Positions 16,893 through 25,173 of a stretch of DNA of 64,000 nucleotides are shown piece after piece (within the stretch, counting starts at the first letter, position 1; each line of letters begins with the position of its first letter). The position numbers and the translations under genes are program-made. The notes below the pieces were generated by a model. The model worked only from the letters and a program-made list of their open reading frames with translations. It ran no database searches and was not told the DNA's origin. Origin of the DNA: Clostridium_B lapidicellarium (GTDB lineage: Bacteria; Bacillota; Clostridia; Clostridiales; Clostridiaceae); NCBI RefSeq assembly GCF_041224415.1, contig NZ_JBGFFE010000002.1, positions 1 through 64,000 of the forward strand. Reading direction: 5' to 3'.

Positions 16893-19343
16893 TTAGGTCA
16901 CCTCTTTCTTAACCGGTGGTCGGGTGTCAAAGGCATGGAGAAGTTCTTCAAATACCGGATGAATCTGAATGACACCTACACGGCCATAAAGATCAGAGAT
17001 TAGGCATTGACCATTTTCAAGTTCACGCAATCGCTTCTGGTTATTCTCGTCTTCCTTATCTACTCCAAAAAACTCCAGTGTCTTCTTTATTTCATTGATA
17101 TCCGTGGAACGAAATGCAAATTTAAGTCCTATATTGTTCTTCATCTTTTCATCAAGCAGATCATCCGCATTCTGCGTCACGAAATAAACACCTGCATTCA
17201 TGGCACGACCGGCCCTTACAAGCTTGTTGGAAAGCGTCTTACCCTGTGACACCTGCAAAAAACTCCATGCTTCATCCAAGTCCACAATTTTAAATACACT
17301 GCGTTCGGAATGAATGAAGTCAAGAGCAAAGGTGCTTATAACAATTAAAATGGCTACGCTTAGAAGTTCTACGGTGGTATATTCCTTAAAATTTGTTTCT
17401 GCATCCGGCAGTACCAAGTCAGCCACTTGTATGACGTTCAGCTGTCTGTCAAGGCTGATAGACTGAATAGTAGTACCGCCTGAAAATAACAGTTGACCAA
17501 GATTACTGTCCTTAATACTGTCAATATGATCGGCAATACTGTTGGCAACAGTTGTATTTTCCTTATGCAGCTCATCAATGACACGCAAAAGTCCTTTATT
17601 TTCACTTTGTGTTACTCTGCGAATGGCTTTACGAAGAACCGGGAATTTCTCTCCATCACGACTTGAAATTCCAGTTAAAAAGGTAAGAATGTCAATTGCA
17701 AGGCTTTCCGCATCCTTTGTTTTTTTCATAATCACGTAAGGGTCAAGCAATCCCTTGTCACTTTCCTCTCTCGTAAGGTTTATAATGTTGATTTCATGGG
17801 CAATTTCCGGCAGTGTTTCTTTCCACCTGCCGCGCTCGGACTTTGGATCAACAATTACCGCCTGTCCTCCATAGAGAACAGCATAATAAACAAGCAGGTT
17901 GTTTGAAAATGATTTTCCACCACCAAGTGAACCAAGGAAAGCTGCTGCAAGAGCATTGGTAACAGAACCTTTCACGCCCTGGGCTGCAAGGCTAGGCTTT
18001 AAGTACACATTTCGCCCTGTGTCAAGATTGTATCCAATGTATATTCCTTCTTTTTCTCCAAGCATCTGTGTGGCACCAAAGCCTAAACCAGCTAAAAAAT
18101 CACTGGTAACATACTGGATATAGTCATTCATGTAGCGCTTGCTGGCAGGTAGAAATTCACCATGAAGTCCCAGCATATCTCCAAAAGGGCGTACCAGCTT
18201 AATGCTTAAATCGTCATAGAAGTCCATAACTTCATTACAACGGCGTTTCAGTTCATCAAGGCTTGAAGCTGATACACATATAACATAGCTCAACTTGTAC
18301 ATAGCTTCCTTTGTCTTATCCAGATTGGTTTCCAGTTCATTTACATTATCAAGCGCTTCTAAAACATCATTACCTGTATCATTGTTGGACTCCCAAGCAT
18401 GATTGTCCAAGTCTTTAAGCTCTTTTTTCTTGTTTCTAACAGTAGTCAAGGCTTTCTTGTTGGCGACAATTTCTACATTCATAGAGGTGTCTATGGGGAA
18501 AGTAAATTGCTGCTGCTGATAGTAGAAAATTTCCGAGGATGGAAAATCAAGCTCTCTCACAATGGAATTTATAGTGAAATAGGAAACATAGGTCGTTTGG
18601 TCTTCATGTTCAATTCTCAAGTATCTCTGCTTTTCTTCCACCAGGCAGCGAGTAGGTTTTATAATGTCATATCTTTTTACTAGAGTTTCCTGCTTTAGCT
18701 TTTCTACAGGCAAATGGTATTCATATTCCTCATAAGGTGTACCTGTCTTTCCATAGAGATGTTCAATTAAGTAGCCAAAATCATTCTTGTTTAGCCTGCG
18801 AAATTTAAATCTGCGGGAAATCTTGCTTTGAAGCAAACGCTCCATTTTCATAAACCTGTCAATTTCTTTATTGCTCATGCTTACAAAATCACCCATGAGC
18901 TTGTGATTTACCTCATGTAGAAAATCAGAAAAAGTCATAGCTATGGACTCACCTATAGTTTTAATGCTCACTTCCTGCTCGTTTAAAAGGAGCTTGAAGC
19001 CAATAAAAAAGCGATAGTCAATCTGGTTTTCACCAATCATGCTGACTAACGCTTCGGTCTGCTGGTCGATTTTTTGATAGGCAACTTCCTTTAATTTTCC
19101 AGTGACTTCTCTCTTGCTGTTCTCCTGTGTTATCCTGATACTGGATTCTGTTGCAATCTGCAAGGCATGTATTTTTCCATCACGGCTCTGGGCTATAAGC
19201 TGACGAAAACTGTCGTGCACCTGATATTTTTCTTCCGGACTGAGAAATGAGTAATTGTAGGGTATCATCTCATAATAAGCAAAACATTCTCCATCATGGT
19301 TAAATACAAGATTATTTTCTATATATTTAATGGGATAAGTCAT
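16893..19343 (-). CDS. VirB4-like conjugation ATPase, Orf16/ConE
   Basis: This is an 816-aa ATPase that powers the transfer machine. The Walker A GSLGGGKS is at about 471-478 and Walker B is in FKIVDLDEAWSFL (about 690). The start is set at the ATG at 19343, behind AGGAG with 8-nt spacing, giving MTYPIKYIENN and 816 aa, close to Tn916 Orf16. A longer frame to 19382 exists but would overlap orf17 much further. The chosen start overlaps orf17 by 17 nt. Confidence 0.93.
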   Translation of the reverse strand: MTYPIKYIENNLVFNHDGECFAYYEMIPYNYSFLSPEEKYQVHDSFRQLIAQSRDGKIHALQIATESSIRITQENSKREVTGKLKEVAYQKIDQQTEALVSMIGENQIDYRFFIGFKLLLNEQEVSIKTIGESIAMTFSDFLHEVNHKLMGDFVSMSNKEIDRFMKMERLLQSKISRRFKFRRLNKNDFGYLIEHLYGKTGTPYEEYEYHLPVEKLKQETLVKRYDIIKPTRCLVEEKQRYLRIEHEDQTTYVSYFTINSIVRELDFPSSEIFYYQQQQFTFPIDTSMNVEIVANKKALTTVRNKKKELKDLDNHAWESNNDTGNDVLEALDNVNELETNLDKTKEAMYKLSYVICVSASSLDELKRRCNEVMDFYDDLSIKLVRPFGDMLGLHGEFLPASKRYMNDYIQYVTSDFLAGLGFGATQMLGEKEGIYIGYNLDTGRNVYLKPSLAAQGVKGSVTNALAAAFLGSLGGGKSFSNNLLVYYAVLYGGQAVIVDPKSERGRWKETLPEIAHEINIINLTREESDKGLLDPYVIMKKTKDAESLAIDILTFLTGISSRDGEKFPVLRKAIRRVTQSENKGLLRVIDELHKENTTVANSIADHIDSIKDSNLGQLLFSGGTTIQSISLDRQLNVIQVADLVLPDAETNFKEYTTVELLSVAILIVISTFALDFIHSERSVFKIVDLDEAWSFLQVSQGKTLSNKLVRAGRAMNAGVYFVTQNADDLLDEKMKNNIGLKFAFRSTDINEIKKTLEFFGVDKEDENNQKRLRELENGQCLISDLYGRVGVIQIHPVFEELLHAFDTRPPVKKEVT

Positions 19344-19719
19344 AAATTTCACTCCTAACTGCGGTAATAGCTTCGTCCACAATTTCTTTTTTAAGTCTCA
19401 CTGGTTTTCCTGCATAAGTAACTTTTGCTCTAACGATGTATGAAAACACGGATTTTAAAAAGCCGAAGGGCTTTTTCCCATCGAAAGTCTTTTGTGACAT
19501 GAACCATGTAAGCGCAGCAGGGATTCCCACATATTTAAGCAGTGCACCATGGATCATTGAAAGTGGTGAAACATTTGCAAACATAACTACCAGAAGTAGG
19601 GAGCAAACAAACCATGCCATCTGCGTGAATGTAACCGGAAAAGGCAGCTGGAAATCATTGATTGCATATATGACCTTTTCCACATTCCAGATGCTTGTAT
19701 AGCTTTTAATCTTCTTCAC
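19327..19719 (-). CDS. Conjugation membrane protein, Orf17/TcpE-like
   Basis: This small protein of about 130 aa has two hydrophobic stretches (around TQMAWFVCSLLLVVMFANV and a following segment) and a basic C-terminus, as in TcpE and ConD family members. The start is probably GTG at 19719 after AAAGGA. A longer frame reaches 19773 but its first residues (YWSPFLFENSK) lack a ribosome site. It sits between ardA and the VirB4-like gene, as in Tn916. Confidence 0.82.
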   Translation of the reverse strand: MKKIKSYTSIWNVEKVIYAINDFQLPFPVTFTQMAWFVCSLLLVVMFANVSPLSMIHGALLKYVGIPAALTWFMSQKTFDGKKPFGFLKSVFSYIVRAKVTYAGKPVRLKKEIVDEAITAVRSEIYDLSH

Positions 19720-19825
19720 ATGTAACAATCCTTTCTGTTTTGAATTTTCAAATAAGAAAGGTGACCAGTACATAAATTAACAGGGGATAATTATAGCACT
19801 GGCACCTTTTCTGGAAATTTTTTAA

Positions 19826-20326
19826 CTAACCTGCATATTCAAAAACCCCATGGGGAGTGACAAGGAAATTTCCTTCAATCTCAAGATCTCGCCCATAGGC
19901 TTTATAGTCAATATAGTTTTGTAAATCGGAGGGGATCTCACCAAGCCTTCCGGATTCCTCAAGTAGATAGTAGGCGACATCCTCCATGTCGTCACAATCA
20001 GGATAACAGATAATATCATCCTTGTGCTCCACCATCTCTTCAAAGCTGCCAAAGAAAGTTCTCTGAATTTCTCTCATTTCGTCCTCAATTGGAGTTCCCT
20101 CCAATTCTTCTGCCATAGAACACAGACGATTTATTTCATCAATGGATGTGTACTCGTCAATATCAAAGGGCAGCTCATAATCATGAATGGCATATTCTTC
20201 ATACTCACCATTTAAGCCAATGCGCTCCTTGACATCTTCCATGTCTATAGGTGGAGTAAACCACGCACCTACTGATTCGCCCTCGTTGTATTTACCAATA
20301 TTAGCGATATAGACTTGCATTTCCAT
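19826..20326 (-). CDS. ardA: Antirestriction protein ArdA (Orf18)
   Basis: This 166-aa acidic DNA mimic protects the incoming element from type I restriction enzymes. It has many Asp and Glu residues (EYEEYAIHDYELPF; MEDVAYYLLEESG) and the ArdA pattern throughout. The start at 20326 (MEMQVYIANIG), behind AAGGAAG, gives the same length as Tn916 ArdA. The longer reading to 20356 would overlap orf19. It follows orf19 by 16 nt. Confidence 0.92.
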   Translation of the reverse strand: MEMQVYIANIGKYNEGESVGAWFTPPIDMEDVKERIGLNGEYEEYAIHDYELPFDIDEYTSIDEINRLCSMAEELEGTPIEDEMREIQRTFFGSFEEMVEHKDDIICYPDCDDMEDVAYYLLEESGRLGEIPSDLQNYIDYKAYGRDLEIEGNFLVTPHGVFEYAG

Positions 20327-20342
20327 ATCTTCCTTCACCTCC

Positions 20343-20564
20343 TTATGCACCAACAACTCTGTTAAACAGGTTCAAAAGTACATCCTTGACGCCAGAAGCA
20401 TTGAAAACCAGACCTACGGCAATAAGTGCAATTATAAGAAAACCAATGAGCTTGGAAAACTCCCTCTTGAAACCAAGATAAAGCCCGATTACTACAATTG
20501 CCATGAGCACAAGTGACTGGGCATTGCTTAAAAACCAGTTGTATAGATTCTGTCCGAAATTCAT
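20343..20564 (-). CDS. Small membrane protein, Orf19-like
   Basis: This 73-aa protein has two hydrophobic helices (about 12-32 and 39-58) and matches Tn916 Orf19 in length and position between relaxase and ardA. It is a probable small subunit of the transfer apparatus. An overlapping ORF in another frame (20362-20583) is spurious. The ATG is behind AAGGAGA. Confidence 0.82.
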   Translation of the reverse strand: MNFGQNLYNWFLSNAQSLVLMAIVVIGLYLGFKREFSKLIGFLIIALIAVGLVFNASGVKDVLLNLFNRVVGA

Positions 20565-20619
20565 TACACATTTCTCCTTCCATAATCTTTCATTATATAA
20601 TCAAATAAAATTCTATTTA

Positions 20620-21813
20620 TCAGTTGCAGTTAGTTACCATCTGTTCTGTATTATCCACCTGCTGCTGTAGTATTTTCTCATGCCTTTTTGTTAGTTTGGC
20701 ATTTTGTATAATATCATAGATGATGTTTGTGCCACGTATCTGATCGATTAAAAGTGCCACCTTTAATGTTGGGGCAACCTGACGCCCTAGCCAGTTTAAG
20801 GTACGTACAAAGGAATAGGGCTCCGGTTTGGTGGTAAGTTTGAGCTTTTCACGGTCCTTGCCTATAAACCAGGCCCAACTTTCATTTATCTTCCATTCAC
20901 TGCGCCTCTTATTCTCTATCTTGTCAACAAATCGAAGGTAACGGTTTATAATGGAAAAAGCTGTACGTTCTGCATCTCTATATGACAGAAGGTCAATAAT
21001 TGCATGATAGGCTCTATCATTTTTCAGCCTAATTTCAAAACGGTTTTTGACCTCTGCTTCTTCTATGGGAACGCCGTTTTTCACGTACTGTTCATAGTCC
21101 TTTTCATATATGCAAAAGTAAATTTCACTTTTCAGGGAACCGATATAGAGTGTATTTCCCATGGCTTCTTTTTCCTCACGGTGTATAAGCTCACCACTTC
21201 GATAGCTCTTGAAACTTCGAAATACTGAAATGCATTCTTCATTTCGGCATTTTTCAGTGAGCTTTGGAATATCAAGTATACCTGCCTTGTCATTTATAGC
21301 TAAATCCAATCGTTTGAATACGCCGCCTTCACCTATTGCACACATGAAAAAATCATACCAGCTTCTGTGCTGTGCCAGAAGAAATCCTTCAAATTGCCTG
21401 CAGCCCCGTCCTTTAAGCTCTAGCAGTACTCCTTTCTTTTCATCAGGAGATACCATTACAAAAATATCTCCCAAAGCATAATGCTCTGCATAGGAATAAA
21501 AACCATAGTCCTCATGAAGCATGTATTTCATTTTAAGAAGCAGTATATCTTCAATAACATGTTTTACATTTACAGTGGGGAAACGTATCCTCACATAGTC
21601 AAACAGCATTTCAAGAGGCGAGTCAGGATTAAAACGTTCCAGTGATTTTAAAATAGTCTCTTTGATGTCTTCCGATGGTGAAGCTCTGCCATTTTCAATG
21701 TCACTTAGATACTGTCTTGTGATTCCAGCTGCAACTGCAAGGCGGTTTTGCGAGATACCATAGTAAGTTCTCTTTTCTTTTAGTACCTGTACCCATAATC
21801 CATTTTCACTCAA
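20620..21813 (-). CDS. Relaxase / replication initiator, Orf20-like
   Basis: This 397-aa protein starts with an XRE helix-turn-helix (about 15-45, GISQNRLAVAAGITRQYLSDI). A Rep_trans (HUH-related) initiator domain follows, with YIGSLKSEIYFCIYEKDYEQ and EIRLKNDRAYHAI. Tn916 Orf20 nicks oriT and starts rolling-circle replication and transfer. The candidate oriT palindrome lies 128 nt upstream of its start, and a perfect 12-bp hairpin is closer (21834-21870). Confidence 0.91.
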   Translation of the reverse strand: MSENGLWVQVLKEKRTYYGISQNRLAVAAGITRQYLSDIENGRASPSEDIKETILKSLERFNPDSPLEMLFDYVRIRFPTVNVKHVIEDILLLKMKYMLHEDYGFYSYAEHYALGDIFVMVSPDEKKGVLLELKGRGCRQFEGFLLAQHRSWYDFFMCAIGEGGVFKRLDLAINDKAGILDIPKLTEKCRNEECISVFRSFKSYRSGELIHREEKEAMGNTLYIGSLKSEIYFCIYEKDYEQYVKNGVPIEEAEVKNRFEIRLKNDRAYHAIIDLLSYRDAERTAFSIINRYLRFVDKIENKRRSEWKINESWAWFIGKDREKLKLTTKPEPYSFVRTLNWLGRQVAPTLKVALLIDQIRGTNIIYDIIQNAKLTKRHEKILQQQVDNTEQMVTNCN

Positions 21814-21833
21814 CTATATCCCTCCAATCAAAA

Positions 21834-21870
21834 AAGTATGTCAACTGAAAGGGTTGTAGTTGACATACTT
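21834..21870. repeat. Perfect 12-bp hairpin upstream of the relaxase gene
   Basis: AAGTATGTCAAC (21834-21845) and GTTGACATACTT (21859-21870) with a 13-nt loop lie just upstream of the orf20 ribosome site. It could be the double-strand origin or an operator for the HTH of Orf20. On the minus strand the arm carries a TTGACA-like motif. Confidence 0.55.
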
Positions 21871-21940
21871 AAAAAATCCCACAAACCTTTATATAATAAG
21901 GTATTTGCAGGATTTTAAAACTGTTTTTTATTGTATTTGT

Positions 21941-21964
21941 GCCCCCCTGTTAGATACGGGGGGC
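21941..21964. other. oriT: Candidate oriT nic region
   Basis: A 24-bp inverted repeat has G/C arms GCCCCCC and GGGGGGC around TGTTAGATAC. Read on the minus strand it contains CTAACAGGGGGG, which matches my memory of the nic-site palindromes of ICEBs1 and Tn916. It lies between the orf20-like relaxase gene and the upstream genes, exactly where Tn916 oriT lies. A second hairpin, GTGTGGC-tatc-GCCACAC (21973-21990), is adjacent. Confidence 0.82.
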
Positions 21965-22001
21965 TAATCACTGGTGTGGCTATCGCCACACCAAAAGCAG
22001 G

Positions 22002-22610
22002 TCAGTCCGTCCCTGCGGCTTTCGCTTCGCACGCCGCCTGTCCGTCCTGCCTGCTTTTATTTATTGATTCTGCTATTTCAGGCAACTCTATGCTATTTTT
22101 AATTTCATTTCCCCAAACATCCCATCCATCTTCTTTTTCTCTTGCAAATAACTCTATTCTTGGCAAATTTCCCATAAGTTCTATAATTTTTTCCCTTGCC
22201 TGTTCTGGCTTCTTACTATGCTCTTGTATAGGAGTACAGATAAGCTGATGAACCCTTTTAGATATTCTTTTAGGATGTCCTTTTGTTCCAAGAAGGCATA
22301 TTTCCGAGTTTGATCTTGTCCAGTTCCCAAGACCCCAAAATGGTGTCTTGCTTTTCCGGTTTAATTTTACCCATACAAAAGCTACTGTTTTATACACAAA
22401 TCCCCATGCCTTAATTAAGTGTAAGCCATTTTCTAATTGGGGAAATGTAACCCATAAAAATAGTATGCAGTGTTTTTCGGCTATTTTATCTACTTGTAAA
22501 TTACATAGATCCTCTATAGACATTGTTGGATAATGGTTTTCTGCCACTCCTTGTCCTTTTTTTCTTTTATACTGCCAAGGAGGATCAGCATAAATAATAT
22601 TGTATTTCAT
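22002..22610 (-). CDS. MT-A70-family DNA adenine methyltransferase
   Basis: This enzyme of about 202 aa has the catalytic DPPW motif at residues 9-12 (YADPPWQY) and the conserved NSEICLLGTKG and SKKPEQ blocks of the MT-A70 family. It should methylate adenine N6 in DNA. The start is ATG at 22610 after GGAGAAC; the frame extends to 22667 without a ribosome site. It is inserted between oriT and the coupling-protein gene. Its last residues (RQDGQAACEAKAAGTD) are encoded by a repeat-rich stretch next to oriT. It may protect the element or mark its DNA. Confidence 0.87.
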   Translation of the reverse strand: MKYNIIYADPPWQYKRKKGQGVAENHYPTMSIEDLCNLQVDKIAEKHCILFLWVTFPQLENGLHLIKAWGFVYKTVAFVWVKLNRKSKTPFWGLGNWTRSNSEICLLGTKGHPKRISKRVHQLICTPIQEHSKKPEQAREKIIELMGNLPRIELFAREKEDGWDVWGNEIKNSIELPEIAESINKSRQDGQAACEAKAAGTD

Positions 22611-22666
22611 TATAGTTCTCCAATCTGTAAAGTAAAAAATGACATTTACTTTAAAAGCAAACGCCA

Positions 22667-24040
22667 TTACTCTTTTTCTTCTATTTGTTCTTTGTTCACT
22701 AATCTTGATATTTCTCTTAAAAAATCATGTCCTTTTGGTACAAGGGGAGTATAAAACTCTGATATCACACTTGTACCCGTATCCACATAACCACGGCCTT
22801 TTATCTGATTTAGGAAAAAATCTTTTTCCACCTCACCAAAGATCATTCCATAACCAAGCTCACTCATTCTGCCAAGTGCTACACGAAAATTGAACTGATC
22901 CCTAATCCCATCTCCTAAATATTTTGCATCTGGCCTCTGACAAGCTAAAACCAAGAAAAAACCACTTTGGCGCCCCAGCATGACAATTTGTTTTAGCTTG
23001 CTCATAACCTGTGTACTTTTTTTACCTATCATCTCCATAAATGAAGGATACTCATCAAAGATAAGGAAATGAGCCGGCAGTCCTAAATAGGCATAGTTTT
23101 CACCTGTTTTGTAATTCTCCATCAACTTCATTTCTTCATTTTGTTTCATCATATCATCATAGAACTGATCCAAACAGTCAATCATATCCTGCTGTTTGTA
23201 ATATACATTTGGCATGACAGAAGAAAGATCGGCAAGGTCAGCATTTTTTGGATCAAGAACATAGAGAACGGCATTTGTATGCAGTAATGCTTCAATAATG
23301 GAGAAGATGAAGTAGGTCTTACCTCCGCCTGTGCCTCCGGCTATCAGCATGTGAGGGAGTTTGTCATATTCCCACCAGATATTTTTCATGAGCTTTAGCC
23401 TGCCGTGTTCTGCCTTTAATTCATCAATAGTAATTCGGTTTGCAATCATGTCATAGAGCAGGGTATATTCCACATAGGAATCCTTTAACTCTTTGTCCAC
23501 CAGTTCACAGTACAAGCCACTTTCCAGTTTCTTTTCCAGGTGCAGAAGCTGGTCTTGATACTTTCCAAGAGTAATTTCCACATGTATATGAATCAACCCG
23601 TCTTTCAGGAGATAATACATCTTCGGAAAATGACTGATTTTCTCTTTAGATCTGCCAAATGGTATGTCTTTAAATAGTCCATCACTTTGTATCTGCTGAG
23701 ATTCATACCATTTATTTTCAAGTATCATTCTTGCCAGCTTCTGACGGTGAATCAGCTGTTTCACATGGTCACGCCGAAAATGGTAATACAGACAAGCTAC
23801 AAGCACGCTTACTGCTGTGGCAATAACTACACTAAATATCAGATAGGGCGTAATAGACAATTGAAAACAGCCACCATGCATAAGCCTGACTTTCTGCCAG
23901 TCCATTAGTATGAGCTGTTTTCCATGAAATGACAATAGCACCAGTAAGAAAATCACAGTAAGTGAGATAGCATCAAACCGGAATACCAAATTTTTATCAC
24001 TTGCTCTAATTCGTCTTCCTTTATAGATAAAATGTTTCAT
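22667..24040 (-). CDS. FtsK/SpoIIIE-type coupling ATPase, Orf21/TcpA
   Basis: This 457-aa type IV coupling protein brings the relaxase-DNA complex to the channel. There are two N-terminal membrane segments (about 22-42 and 64-86). The FtsK-like ATPase has Walker A GGTGGGKT at about 235-242 and Walker B in HFLIFDEYPSFM. It matches Tn916 Orf21 in length and position, 30 nt after orf22. The preceding methylase gene lies between it and the relaxase, which is an added gene relative to Tn916. Confidence 0.92.
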   Translation of the reverse strand: MKHFIYKGRRIRASDKNLVFRFDAISLTVIFLLVLLSFHGKQLILMDWQKVRLMHGGCFQLSITPYLIFSVVIATAVSVLVACLYYHFRRDHVKQLIHRQKLARMILENKWYESQQIQSDGLFKDIPFGRSKEKISHFPKMYYLLKDGLIHIHVEITLGKYQDQLLHLEKKLESGLYCELVDKELKDSYVEYTLLYDMIANRITIDELKAEHGRLKLMKNIWWEYDKLPHMLIAGGTGGGKTYFIFSIIEALLHTNAVLYVLDPKNADLADLSSVMPNVYYKQQDMIDCLDQFYDDMMKQNEEMKLMENYKTGENYAYLGLPAHFLIFDEYPSFMEMIGKKSTQVMSKLKQIVMLGRQSGFFLVLACQRPDAKYLGDGIRDQFNFRVALGRMSELGYGMIFGEVEKDFFLNQIKGRGYVDTGTSVISEFYTPLVPKGHDFLREISRLVNKEQIEEKE

Positions 24041-24070
24041 AAATCATCCTTTCCGGAAAATATAAATGTC

Positions 24071-24454
24071 CTATTTTCCTTTATTTTGAGGCTGCGGCTG
24101 TTGGTTTTTAACATGGGAGATTGCCTGTTTGTTTTTCAGTACAATATCATCGGCCTTTATATACCAGTCCACGTCTGCGCCCCTGAAAGTGGCAGTTGCC
24201 ACCGTATCTGCTACTGGATTTACAAGTTCCACTTCGGCGTTGTAGGCAAACTCTTTTAAAGGAACAGAAGCTGGAATACTCACTTGTATCATACAACCCT
24301 GTCCACGGGATTTAAGATCATAGGTACGCTCCTTTATTTCATCACTGACCGTACCATCTTCATTGTTGATATGCACCTCACGGCGAAGTGCAGAAAACTT
24401 CAATATTCCAAATGTCTTTTCCTTGTCAATTACAATTCCTTCAGCTAATCTCAT
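24071..24454 (-). CDS. YdcP/DUF961-like protein, Orf22
   Basis: This 127-aa protein of the YdcP (DUF961) family is paralogous to the next upstream gene. It shares the opening KTFGILKFSALRRE and the central VELVNPVADT pattern with Orf23 (KTFGNLEYAG; VKLINPRITA). It is found at the leading end of Tn916-type elements. The molecular role is not settled. ATG after GAGAGG, 19 nt after orf23. Confidence 0.86.
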   Translation of the reverse strand: MRLAEGIVIDKEKTFGILKFSALRREVHINNEDGTVSDEIKERTYDLKSRGQGCMIQVSIPASVPLKEFAYNAEVELVNPVADTVATATFRGADVDWYIKADDIVLKNKQAISHVKNQQPQPQNKGK

Positions 24455-24473
24455 TTTTTTTACCTCTCTTTCC

Positions 24474-24788
24474 TTATTCTTTCACCATATCACCTGCATG
24501 CAGAATATAATTTGTAAAACCACGATTTCCAATTTTATATCCTTCAGCAGTGATACGGGGATTGATAAGTTTTACTTTTTCTTCTACCTCAAAATGTTTT
24601 TCACCAGCTTCCGGCGGCAATATTACTACAATATCGTCTGCTCTCTGAATGTCAGAATATAAATTGTAACTACGGGAAAGAATTGACATACGACCGTTCA
24701 TTCTGCGCTGTTCAACTTTACCTTCTCCGGCATACTCCAGATTTCCAAATGTCTTTTCCATGTTAGGAATAACATATTTTAGTTCCAT
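24474..24788 (-). CDS. YdcP/DUF961-like protein, Orf23
   Basis: This 104-aa first gene of the transfer operon is equal in length to Tn916 Orf23. The pattern is MEKTFGNLEYAGEGK, RSYNLYSDIQRADDIVVILP and EKVKLINPRI. A decayed second copy of this gene and its upstream region lies at about 27,925-28,440. A multi-hairpin leader is upstream (24835-24955). Confidence 0.87.
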   Translation of the reverse strand: MELKYVIPNMEKTFGNLEYAGEGKVEQRRMNGRMSILSRSYNLYSDIQRADDIVVILPPEAGEKHFEVEEKVKLINPRITAEGYKIGNRGFTNYILHAGDMVKE

Positions 24789-24835
24789 ATACTTTAACCT
24801 CTTTTCATTTATAATAGTTTAAATTCTACTTGTCT

Positions 24836-25104
24836 CCTTATTCTGCTGCATGAAGCATACCTTTCTGCCCGTTCTTTATCAAGGGCAAGCTTATGTGCTT
24901 CGCACCCTTGACAAAGCTCGGTCAAAAAGGTAAATAGTAGGTAAGCAGAATAAGGAAACATTATACTAACTGTTCTTTACAATTTTAAATGGTGGAGAAC
25001 GTGATTTCTTTTTGTAATTTGAATAAAACAATATATACACTATTACCACTTCCTTTTTAAATTTAGGTATAAAAATAGACGTTCATTTCTGAACGCCTAA
25101 ACAT
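24836..25104. promoter_or_regulatory. Structured leading-end region of the ICE (copy A)
   Basis: Inverted repeat CCTTATTCTGCT (24836-24847) and AGCAGAATAAGG (24944-24955) encloses further dyads around CAAGGGCAAGC / CACCCTTG. About 120 bp farther right a small hairpin GACGTTCA-tttc-TGAACG lies at about 25,078-25,095. The same series of elements recurs at 28,170-28,436. Similarity between the copies ends just after this hairpin (CTAAA), which may mark the ancestral terminus of the element. Confidence 0.55.
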
Positions 25105-25173
25105 AGTATCTTTCCGTTGATTTTTTCTCACATATTGACCATTCGCCTTTCGATAGGCTGTTGTTATTAAATT

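Noticed and set aside
20362..20583. 73-aa ORF overlapping orf19 in another frame
   Set aside because: The orf19 frame has the expected two helices and length; the alternative has none.
24836..24955. CRISPR-like array in the repeated hairpin region
   Set aside because: Dyads are inverted repeats that differ from each other, without regularly spaced direct repeats and unique spacers.
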